Below the pieces are notes generated by a model. The model was not told the DNA's origin, did no database searches, and saw nothing but the letters and a program-made list of their open reading frames with translations. Both the position numbers and the translations under genes were made by a program. From contig CAWATZ010000014.1 in NCBI GenBank assembly GCA_963784995.1, positions 1 to 64,000 of the forward strand: 64,000 nt of DNA, given 5' to 3'. Positions 56,411 to 64,000 of this stretch are shown piece after piece. The DNA is from CAWATZ01 sp963784995 (GTDB lineage Bacteria; Planctomycetota; Planctomycetia; Gemmatales; Gemmataceae). How positions within the stretch are numbered: the first letter of the stretch is position 1; each line of letters opens with the position of its first letter.

Positions 56411-59400
56411 TCACCTCCAGCTCAGCACCCGGAAGACTCCCTCCCTTCGGCGAATGCGGTCTGGCAGCGTCAGCAGCTTCTCCCGGTAGATGCTCAGCAC
56501 CAATCCCAACCCGAAGAAGACGCCGCCGCCGATCATCAGATACACGGCGGTGGTTTGCAGCTGGTCCGGCAGGCGGACGTACAGCAGCAGCGTCAGCAGG
56601 TAAACGGCCGCCATGATGGTGCCGGTGACCGTCGAGGCTCGCAGCCGGAACAGGAAGCCGGTCGAGACCAGCAGCAGCGCGGCCAGGAACATGCCCGCCT
56701 CGTTGAGCGTGTAGAAGGTGCCCGGGTCGCTCGTGTCCCCACCCAGCACGGCACAGCGGCGGAACAGGACCACCACGGTCAAGGGCACGGCCACGAGCAA
56801 GCTGCCAAAGACCATGCCCACGCTTACCAGGTCGTCCTCGCGCTCCTGCTCGCGATACCAACCGACGTGGGCCATCACGAGCATGCCGGCCCCGATCGCC
56901 ACGCAGACCAGCTCCAGCTTCTGTTCCGGCCGCAGGTCGGTCAGGACGGCCAGCACGATCACCACCAGGGCGGCGTTGGCCACCGTGGTCACCACGTACC
57001 AACGCCGCCAGCCCTGCTGCCGGACCAGGCCTACCGCCACGGCACTGATCGCCAGCAAGATCAGGTGCAGGGGCACCAGCGTGCCGCGGGTTGCTGCCTC
57101 GGCCGCCAGCTCCCCAATGCTCATCAGCACCCCGGCCACAAAAGCCAGCGACAGCAGTGCATTGCCACAGGCGAACAGGGCCTCCACCGTGCGGTTGCCG
57201 TAGCGATCCAGCATCGACAGCCGATAGCCGGCCAATAGAAGCAACCCAACCACCGCGAAGGCCGCCACGTAGTATTCGTCGGGCACCTTCCAGTAGCTCA
57301 GCACTTGCCAGACGGCCGCACAACCGGCCAGGGTGCAGAAATAGAAGCAAACACCCTGCCGATGCAACCCCGCCGCCAGGCCGTAGAACACGGCCGCCTC
57401 GACGAAGAACAGGAACAGCAGCAAATTCACCTGTTCACCCTTGTGGAAGCCAAAGCCCTCCACGGCCGTGCCCAGGCTGAACAGCAGCATCAGCAGGGTG
57501 GCGACGTGCCCGATCCAGAGCAGCGGCTTCTCCGGCGTTCGACCCCGATAGAGTCGGGCGGCAATCACGTAGGCGAGCGGGATCAGCATCAGCATTGGGG
57601 CCTGCTGTTCCCAGCGGCTCTGGGGCCAGGCGACGACCAGCAGGCCGGCCGCCGCCAGCAAGGTCGCGGCCATCGTGCCCAGGAAGTACAGCAGCGACAG
57701 CGCCGGTCGGCTCTTGCGGGAGAGATGGGCCCCGAACCGGCAAGACAGGGCCGTCACCACCATCGCGGCCACGTAGGTGCCGGACAGCTTGTACCCCCAC
57801 CCGATGGCCAGGCTGGAGGTCGTTCCGAATTGCAGCACCACGCCCAGGAGAATGGGAACCAGGTTGAGCAGGAAGGCCAGTGCCGGGCCGGCCCGGAACA
57901 GGGCGGCCTTTTCATCGCGGTCGGCGGCCAGCAGCAGGTTGACCAGCAGGGCCGTCCCCGCCAGGGCGAAAAGAACCACCTCGACCGTCGGGATGTTCCA
58001 TTCGATCAGCTGAATCAGCAGCACCTCGGCCCAAAGCAAGGTGAAGACGGCCAGGTGCAGATAGATGCCCAGCCGGCGCACCACCAGGTCGGAATAGAGG
58101 TACGGTGTAACCGGCCGCCAGCACCAGGCCCAGCGCCAGCATCTGTCCCCAGTCCTTGGTGACAATGTCCGACGGTTCCTTGCCCGCCGCCTCGAAGAGC
58201 GGTCGGAAGAGATCGTAGAAGACGCCGCCGCACAGCTGGGCCCCCAGCAGCAGCAGCAGACCCGCCGCCATGACCGCCTGGCCCGACCAGAAGAAGGCCA
58301 GGCCGAAGCGCTTGCGTCCGAACGGACTGTCGCTGTCGGGAAAGGCCCGTTCCAGGTGAATGCAGATCACGCCCAGGGCGACCAGCCAGACCGATGGGGC
58401 GGCGATCTCCCAGAACATCCGGAACCGCTGGTCGGCCAGGATCAGCAGCCCCGTCGCGGCCGCGCCCAGGACCAGCACCGGCACGAACATCACGTCCTTG
58501 AGCAGCCGGGCCGAGATGGCATAGAGCAGACAGCAGACCAGGGCCGGTATCCACAGGTGCCCTCCCTTCTCGATGGGAATGAGCCCCTGGGCATCGTAGA
58601 ACCAGAGGTTCAGCGGCATGACCAGGCAGGCCAGCAAGGTCAGGGCCCGGCCGGCCAGGTGGTAGCGGGTGCCCAGGATCAGGGCCCAGCCGCCAGCCAG
58701 CAGCACGCCGGTGCCCGCGCCCAGCAGACAGGCCACGAACAGTTTGTTCTGGAACAAACCCTCGACACCCAGATAGATGATCAGACCCAGCACCAGCAAG
58801 GCACCGCCCGAGGCCAGCAGCCACTGGATGCTGCGCGGATCGAGGAGGATCTCCAGGAGGTTTCGCTTTGGGCGGGCGGGTTGCAGGACCGGCACCCCGG
58901 GGGCTGACGCCCCCGGGCTCGCCGCGCCGCGCCGCTCGCCGGGCGATGGTCGGTCAGGCTTTTTGCTGTCTGTGCGGGCCAGCACCACGGGCTCGGCCGC
59001 TTCCGCCGAGGAGACCGGCTCGGCCAGCGGGGCACGCTCCTGATCCAGTTTGCGCCGCAAGGAAGCGATGCGCTCGTTGCACTCGGTCAGGAAGGCGTGC
59101 GTTGCCGAGAGCGGAATCCGGCCTTCCCTCTCGTGCTTCTTGATCTCGAAGCAGAGGAACACCAGCTGGCGGAGCCGATCGACCTGGTTGCCCTGCGCGG
59201 GAGCGCCGCAGTCCGGGCAAAAGGTCTGATGCAGGGGGATTCGAGTCTTGCAGCTCCAGCATTGCTCGCGGGGCCGCAGCCGCAGCTCGTCGGTGGCCCG
59301 GCTCTTGTCGATGCGATCACGCTGATCGCGGTAGTAATCGATGAGTGCGTCGTAAGTCTCACGACGCAGGGCCTGATTCTGATGGGCTCGATTGAAGAAA

Positions 59401-59471
59401 TCGAGAGCGAAGTCAACGGCGTCGCGCAGCTCTTGCGGATCGAGGACGGGTTTGGGCTCGACAGCGGGCAC
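56411..59471 (-). CDS. Polytopic membrane protein with N-terminal zinc ribbon (one frameshift)
   Basis: A large membrane protein of about 1,019 residues after removing one +1 indel near 58105. The start is GTG 59471, chosen for AGGAGGTGGACC just upstream. The N-terminal soluble part has a helical DPQELRDAVDFALDFFNRAH region and a zinc ribbon CWSCKTRIPLHQTFCPDCG. A Pro/Ala linker follows, partly derived from a palindromic repeat around 58895-58945, and then roughly 20 or more hydrophobic helices to the C-terminus (WLLASGGALLVLGLIIYLGV, GALLVNLL-like segments). It resembles DUF2157/DUF2339-style multi-helix proteins, but I do not assign a family. It sits alone on the minus strand. Confidence 0.75.
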
Positions 59472-59631
59472 GGTCCACCTCCTGGAGAATGGCCTGGAGA
59501 ACGGAACGGGTTGAAAGAGATTGTGTCCCCCAGCTTTACCACAACCAGTGCGGAAAGCAAGGGGTGACTTTGCAGGCACCGTGCAAAAGGTGGCTGTCAC
59601 GCATTTGGCCAAGAATTCGTTACTGCTGAGA

Positions 59632-59660
59632 TTGTCGAATCTGGCCGGTTGTTGTATACT
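59632..59660 (+). promoter_or_regulatory. Sigma70-like promoter for the small zinc-ribbon gene
   Basis: TTGTCG at 59632-59637 and TATACT at 59655-59660 are spaced by 17 bp, a good match to the housekeeping consensus. The start codon at 59711 lies 51 bp downstream, preceded by GGAGG. Confidence 0.6.
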
Positions 59661-59710
59661 CACGTTCAGTTAAAGAGGATCACTTGCGGTCCGAGCGGAG
59701 GATGAACGCG

Positions 59711-59923
59711 ATGCAACCCGTTTGCGAAAGCCACTTCGTGAAGGAACAGACGGTCCTGACCTCTTGTTCCGCCCCTTCCTCAACCCTCCCCGGCTGCCCG
59801 GCTTGCAATGGCCGGGTGCTGTTCTTGCGCAATTTCTATCGCTGTTCCCGCTGTGGTTTCTGTCTGTGCGTCGGTTGCGAAGAGGGGCCAGCCGGCGAAA
59901 CCGGCGGACCGGCAGAGGAATGA
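59711..59923 (+). CDS. Small Cys-rich zinc-ribbon protein (70 residues)
   Basis: A 70-residue protein with a treble-clef or zinc-ribbon-like pattern: CPACNGRVLFLRNFYRCSRC then GFCLCVGCE, eight cysteines in the C-terminal half. ATG 59711 is favoured because CGGAGG lies eight bases upstream; ATG 59702 overlaps that site. A good promoter is visible at 59632. Its role is unknown; RNA, DNA or protein binding through zinc is inferred. The 3' part is antisense to the end of the next small gene. Confidence 0.6.
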   Translation: MQPVCESHFVKEQTVLTSCSAPSSTLPGCPACNGRVLFLRNFYRCSRCGFCLCVGCEEGPAGETGGPAEE

Positions 59924-60160
59924 GACTTTGCGGGACGAATCGAGTGTTTTCTTGCGTGGCCTCAGCTGACGGAACCAGGCGGGCTCGTCATCGTGGTCGC
60001 CGGCGTGACAGCCGTGGGACACAATCACCAGCGTGGCCACCAGCAAGGCACCGAAGATAAACCAGCCACGTCGCGGTTGCTGGGGTGGCCGAAAAGGTCC
60101 GTCCGGGAGCAGGACTGGCCTGCTCCCGCGCTGGCCCTGCGGTGATTGCAGCACAGGCAT
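59780..60160 (-). CDS. Small single-span membrane protein (126 residues)
   Basis: ATG 60160 is preceded by AAGGAG. The N-terminal 35 residues are Pro/Gln/Arg-rich, followed by a transmembrane helix (WFIFGALLVATLVIVSHGC) and a short soluble tail HAGDHDDEPAWFRQLRPRKK. The part after about residue 80 is antisense to the plus-strand zinc-ribbon gene and may be non-native if a frameshift lies near 59930. No family is recognised. Confidence 0.5.
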   Translation of the reverse strand: MPVLQSPQGQRGSRPVLLPDGPFRPPQQPRRGWFIFGALLVATLVIVSHGCHAGDHDDEPAWFRQLRPRKKTLDSSRKVSFLCRSAGFAGWPLFATDAQTETTAGTAIEIAQEQHPAIASRAAGEG

Positions 60161-60445
60161 CGGTTTGCGTCTCCTTCCCACAAGCGAACCAACAAGCACG
60201 TACCCTGTCCCCCTCCGGAACCAGCTCTCGCCAGTTCAACGCCACGGAGGGCGTTCCCTGCGGAACCGACTGCCGGCGCAGGTCACCGGCCCGGGGTTTT
60301 CGGAGCCTCCCCCTGTTTATGACAGCATTTGAGCGACAGCAGTGCGAACGCCGTGCCGTACTGCTGATGGTAGTTGTACAGCGGAAACAACTATCGGCGG
60401 CGCCGGTTCTCCGCAGTCGCCTGCGTCTCCAGACCGGCAAGGCAA

Positions 60446-63400
60446 TTACAACACCAATTTGCCGTTCTGGACTGTCAAGGAATTCAGGTTGACCAGCAGC
60501 TGCCTGAGGTTTGCCAAATCCAACAAGGTCCCATGATCGAACAGATCGTTGGGGCTCAGGGGTGACAACAGCCCCTGGGAGAAGAGGGCATCGTTCACGG
60601 TCGTGTCCGTCGTGTCGTTTTGCTGGTAGTCCAGGGCCGTTTTCGTGCTGCCGATCTGGCCGACGAAGATTGTCCCCACTGCGTCCAAGATTCCATTGAT
60701 GGCGCCAACGGAGAGCTTGCCATGGTTCGGGCTGCCGATGGAACCGCCCGAGACGATGGCGCTCTGACTGTCGATGGCTCCGTTGATCGTCAGGTTGCCG
60801 AGGATCGAGCCCAGGGAGGCGATGCGCCCGTCCTGCAGGGGCCCCGTGATGGTGACGTTCCCGTTGACGTTGCCCACGCACAGGATCTGTGCGTGGCTCA
60901 ACGGCCCACCGATCGTCAGGTTGCCGTTGATCGAACCACTCGTGGCAATGAGGCCCCCTTGCTCTGGGCCGTTGATCGCGACCGTTCCGTTCATGTTACC
61001 GATGGTCACGATCTGCCCGCTTACAGGTCCTCCGATCGTCAGGTTGCCGAGGGTCCCCCCGGTGAAGATGGAGCCCCCCTGCACGGGGACCTTGACATTG
61101 ATGGGGCCGGCCGAGACGGTTGGTGCGTTCACTGCGCCGTTGATGGTGATTGTTCCGGTGACCGAGCCGTAGGCGGTGATGGAACCGCCCTGCACAGGGC
61201 CGTTGAGGTTGATGGTCCCGCTGTTGGGGCTGGCCGAGACGGTCGGCCCGCTCATCGCACCTTGAATGGAGATGTTGCCGAGGACCGAGCCATAGGTAGT
61301 GATGAAGCCCCCTTGCAGGGTGCCGTTGAGGTTGATGGTCCCGCTGTTGGGGCCGGCCGAGACGGTCGGCCCGCTCATCGGACCTTGAATGGAGATGTTG
61401 CCGAGGACCGAGCCGTAGGTAGTGATGAAGCCCCCTTGCAGGGTGCCGTTGAGGTTGATGGTCCCGCTGTTGGGGCTGGCCGAGACGGTCGGCCCGCTCA
61501 TCGAACCGTGAATGGAGATGTTGCCGAGGACCGAGCCGTAGGTGGTGATGGAGCCGCCTTGCAGAAGGCCGATGTTGGTGGTCCCACCATTGTTGGCGAT
61601 GGACACGGTCGGCGCAATCATCGGGCCGTTGGAAGTGAAGCCGCCCAGGGCCAGCACCTGGCCCGACGGGTACGTGAAAGTCGCTCCGAGGTTGCCCGAT
61701 CCCGGCTCCCACGCGACCGGCTGAACCGTGACCATGCCCGTGGTGGAGCCCATCGACAGGACCTGGCTAATGAGGTTGCCGCCACAGATGATCTGGCCGG
61801 CAAACCCGGTGCCGTTGGCCTGCACCTGCGTCGTTGTGACGACGGAGCCCTGGGGAGTGGTGATGACGTAGACCCGACCCAGGTCTGCGGGCACCAGCTT
61901 CGTCGCCCCGGTGATGGGGTCGGTCCGTATCCCGGTCGTCTGGATGGTGCTGGTGGCGGGGATCGCGCCCTTGGGCAGGATCGAGCCGAAGATGCTCGGC
62001 GCGGTGACGTTGGGCAGGGCGCCCTGGATGATGACGTCGCCCAGTGGACCGGTGCTGGTAATCGACGGTGTGAAAGGCACCTTCGTCTGGTTGGTGTTCG
62101 GACTGCCGAGCTGCTGCTGGGTTTGGATGGAGCCGCCGTCGCCGCGCAGGCTGATGGTCTCGATGACGGAGTTTTGCAGATGGGTGCCCTGGAAGGTCTC
62201 GGCCACGGTGATCAGGGCGATGACGGCGCCGCGGGCGAGGTTGCTGGGCGTCACGGCGTTGCCTGTGCCGCTGCTGTTGGCGGTGCTGACGCTCTGCACG
62301 GTCAGCACGACGTTGTTGTTGTCGAAGTGACCGCTCCCGGGAGTGTCGTCCAGGAAGAAGCCGACCTGTTGCGTGGCGAGATCCGCGAACGGGACGCGGA
62401 AAGTCTCCACGGTCGTCCCATTACTGGAGCCAGCCTGGACGATGGCCGTTCCCGGCGCCAGCAGGGATGCGGCATCGTTGCCTTGGGCCGCGGACCCGGT
62501 CTCGATCTGGCCATTGGTGCCTGTGAGGGAACCGACGGCCACCGCCTGGATGCTCTTGGCGGCGATGGATTGCTTCGGTGCGTAATCCCGGACAGCGACC
62601 CCCGCCAGATTGTCCTTGGGCAAATAGACGCCCGCCGGGGAAGAATCGGACGGGAAGAAAGCGGCGGCGGCTGTGGTGACCCTGGTCAGGATGTCGCCTT
62701 CGACAGCGACGTTGCGGATCCCCGAGACGCCGGAGTTGCCGGTGGCGTCGAGCCGCGCCAGGTTGAACTTGGCCGTGTCATTGTAGGTGAGCAGGCTGAA
62801 GTCGAACTGGTCGGGGTTCGTATTCCCTGTCGCATTGGTGACGCGAGCGGTGAGCTGCGGGTTGGCCAGGTTCGTGGCGAGGCCCTCGTAGAAGTACCGG
62901 AAGGTGACACCTGCCGGTGACGCGGTGGGCGTCGAGCGCCCCGGCGCCCACGGGGTGGGGAACGGCACCAACGGCACGGTCGCCTCGATGAGCCGCTGGA
63001 TGCCGGCTTCCTCGATCTGGGCGACCACCGGCCCGTAACCGGCGGAAACGCTGATCGTGCCAATCTGGCCCGCCATCACCGTCCCCGGCGTCCCACCGTG
63101 GACCATCAGCATCCCGAGCGTACCCGAGACGGTGAGCCGTCCCGCCAGGTCACCCTGGATGGTCACGCTATTGATGTTCCCAAGCGCTGGGTTGACAGTG
63201 TTGACGGCGGAGATCAACCCGGTCGAGGTCAGAGACCCGCCGACGTAGAGGGAGCTGATCGTCAGCGTCTCCTGGATGGTGCCCGAGACGTTGCCCGAGA
63301 CGCTGGCCGTCGTGAGCTGGCCGCCGACGAGCACCCGGCCCGTTACGTCGTTCACGTCACCGGGGGTGGCTGTGGTGGCCGGCCCGACATCGAGCGTCGT

Positions 63401-64000
63401 GATGTTGCCCGAAACCTGGACCAGCCCGGCGATCGAGCCGCCCACGGTCATCGTGCCGACGTTGCCGAGCAGGCCCGTGGGGGTCGTCGGGTTGGCCGGG
63501 TCGGCGGCGTTGACTACGTGGAACACGCCCGTGGCCGTCAGCGAGCCGCCGATGGAGATCGATGGTACGTAGCCTGGGTTCTTGTCGGTCAGCGAGCCGT
63601 TGAAGTTGTTGCCGACCATGACGCCGGTGGTCGCGAAGCTCAAGACGTTCAGGGTGCCGTTGAAGTCCGTCACCCAGTTGGCGCCCAGGGTGTCCTTGCC
63701 CGCCGAGCCGCCCGTCAGATTCGTGGTGGCGGGCAGGTTCTGGCCGGCCGGGACGTTGATGTTGAATGTGTTACCTGTGCTGCCGCCCGAACCCAGAGAA
63801 ATGTTCAGCGTGGCCAGCGAGGAATAGCCGAGGCTGCCACCCGAGCCGAACGCCGTCGATGTCAACGCGGTGGCGGTCAGCGTGCTGGTGGTCGCCGTGC
63901 TGTCCCCGGTGTCGTTGACGTTGAGCGTGCTGTTGCCTGTGCCGCCGTTGACCGTCAGCACCCCGGCGATGCCCGACAGCGTGCCCGTGTTCACTGGCGC
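60446..64000 (-). CDS. Giant adhesin-like repeat protein (5' end outside the window)
   Basis: At least 1,184 residues; the frame runs off the right edge, so the N-terminus is missing. The composition is Gly/Thr/Ser/Asn-rich with parallel beta-helix-like repeats such as SIGGSLTATGVFHVVNAADP, VGGSIAGLVQVSGNITTLDV and GSVLGNISIQGPMSGPTVSA. A non-repetitive domain in the middle (around RYFYEGLATNLANPQLTARV) may be the functional head. The C-terminus ends NLRQLLVNLNSLTVQNGKLV then L, with no obvious anchor. This is typical of planctomycete secreted surface proteins. Binding partner unknown. Confidence 0.82.
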   Translation of the reverse strand, partial: APVNTGTLSGIAGVLTVNGGTGNSTLNVNDTGDSTATTSTLTATALTSTAFGSGGSLGYSSLATLNISLGSGGSTGNTFNINVPAGQNLPATTNLTGGSAGKDTLGANWVTDFNGTLNVLSFATTGVMVGNNFNGSLTDKNPGYVPSISIGGSLTATGVFHVVNAADPANPTTPTGLLGNVGTMTVGGSIAGLVQVSGNITTLDVGPATTATPGDVNDVTGRVLVGGQLTTASVSGNVSGTIQETLTISSLYVGGSLTSTGLISAVNTVNPALGNINSVTIQGDLAGRLTVSGTLGMLMVHGGTPGTVMAGQIGTISVSAGYGPVVAQIEEAGIQRLIEATVPLVPFPTPWAPGRSTPTASPAGVTFRYFYEGLATNLANPQLTARVTNATGNTNPDQFDFSLLTYNDTAKFNLARLDATGNSGVSGIRNVAVEGDILTRVTTAAAAFFPSDSSPAGVYLPKDNLAGVAVRDYAPKQSIAAKSIQAVAVGSLTGTNGQIETGSAAQGNDAASLLAPGTAIVQAGSSNGTTVETFRVPFADLATQQVGFFLDDTPGSGHFDNNNVVLTVQSVSTANSSGTGNAVTPSNLARGAVIALITVAETFQGTHLQNSVIETISLRGDGGSIQTQQQLGSPNTNQTKVPFTPSITSTGPLGDVIIQGALPNVTAPSIFGSILPKGAIPATSTIQTTGIRTDPITGATKLVPADLGRVYVITTPQGSVVTTTQVQANGTGFAGQIICGGNLISQVLSMGSTTGMVTVQPVAWEPGSGNLGATFTYPSGQVLALGGFTSNGPMIAPTVSIANNGGTTNIGLLQGGSITTYGSVLGNISIHGSMSGPTVSASPNSGTINLNGTLQGGFITTYGSVLGNISIQGPMSGPTVSAGPNSGTINLNGTLQGGFITTYGSVLGNISIQGAMSGPTVSASPNSGTINLNGPVQGGSITAYGSVTGTITINGAVNAPTVSAGPINVKVPVQGGSIFTGGTLGNLTIGGPVSGQIVTIGNMNGTVAINGPEQGGLIATSGSINGNLTIGGPLSHAQILCVGNVNGNVTITGPLQDGRIASLGSILGNLTINGAIDSQSAIVSGGSIGSPNHGKLSVGAINGILDAVGTIFVGQIGSTKTALDYQQNDTTDTTVNDALFSQGLLSPLSPNDLFDHGTLLDLANLRQLLVNLNSLTVQNGKLVL
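61199..61560 (-). repeat. Tandem 123-bp repeats inside the adhesin-like gene
   Basis: Units of exactly 123 bp (41 residues) begin at about 61199, 61322 and 61445, with a partial copy on the 3' side. They are over 90% identical at the DNA level and encode SGPTVSASPNSGTINLNGTL followed by QGGFITTYGSVLGNISIQG. More divergent single units flank them down to about 60780. Confidence 0.88.

Noticed and set aside
60620..62920. 766-codon plus-strand open frame
   Set aside because: It is antisense to the adhesin-like gene, whose composition leaves the opposite strand open; no start site or domain supports it.
1..64000. tRNA, rRNA or known riboswitch genes
   Set aside because: I looked for cloverleaf-like GGTTCRANNCC segments, rRNA-like blocks and familiar riboswitch cores in the gaps and saw none that I could support by eye.

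Overview
The window looks like chromosome from a high-GC planctomycete, most probably of the Gemmataceae. The evidence is the gene repertoire: a DUF1549/DUF1553 gene followed by a DUF1501 gene, a PVC-type membrane-bound dehydrogenase with a C-terminal cytochrome c domain, a protein kinase paired with an ECF sigma factor, several fused Ser/Thr kinases, giant secreted FG-GAP proteins with the LEERLPP/LEQRWLPS type of N-terminus, and a Tat-exported Gfo/Idh/MocA oxidoreductase. No rRNA, tRNA or CRISPR array was recognised.

Layout. (1) 1-5.6 kb is a defence-like island, all on the plus strand: a XhoI/PaeR7I-type restriction enzyme, a NERD nuclease-helicase, and an overlapping ATPase plus TOPRIM-like pair. 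(2) 5.6-7.8 kb is an IS110-family element whose transposase carries an unusual CHC2-type zinc-finger tail. (3) 8.1-24.9 kb is minus strand: a multidomain SGNH-hydrolase/PVC dehydrogenase/cupredoxin/cytochrome c protein, a TIGR03032-like protein, a roughly 2,050-residue FG-GAP protein, and a TPR kinase with its ECF sigma factor. (4) 25-34.7 kb holds a secreted repeat protein, an S9 peptidase, a small 69-residue gene with its own terminator, a pentaheme cytochrome, pyrF, a fatty-acid desaturase and a Gfo/Idh/MocA oxidoreductase. (5) 35-43.7 kb holds a kinase fused to a tubulin-like domain, a D-amino-acid transaminase, and the DUF1549/1553 - DUF1501 - WD40 operon. (6) 43.8-50.6 kb is a second accessory region: a lower-GC ParA-like pair, a kinase/SUMF1 fusion with a partial duplicate, and the remains of three toxin-antitoxin-like units. 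(7) 50.6-64 kb is mostly unassigned or envelope functions: a 776-residue Cys-rich membrane protein, a TIM-barrel isomerase, DUF2784, a secreted thioredoxin-like protein, a polytopic zinc-ribbon membrane protein, and an adhesin-like protein cut by the right edge.

Two patterns run across the window. First, at least nine genes need single-base indels to restore their frames, and in every case the corrected length is an exact multiple of three. The indels cluster (six in 1.2 kb near 12 kb, three in 170 bp near 43.1 kb) while very long genes nearby are intact, so local assembly error is more likely than gene decay for most of them. Second, intergenic spaces hold several families of long, nearly perfect palindromic repeats, some present twice with almost identical sequence. 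One of these supplies the final codons and stop of a neighbouring gene.

The most promising places for new biology are the ATPase/TOPRIM pair, the CHC2-tailed IS110 transposase with its likely bridge-RNA leader, the kinase-tubulin fusion, and the ParA-like two-gene unit.
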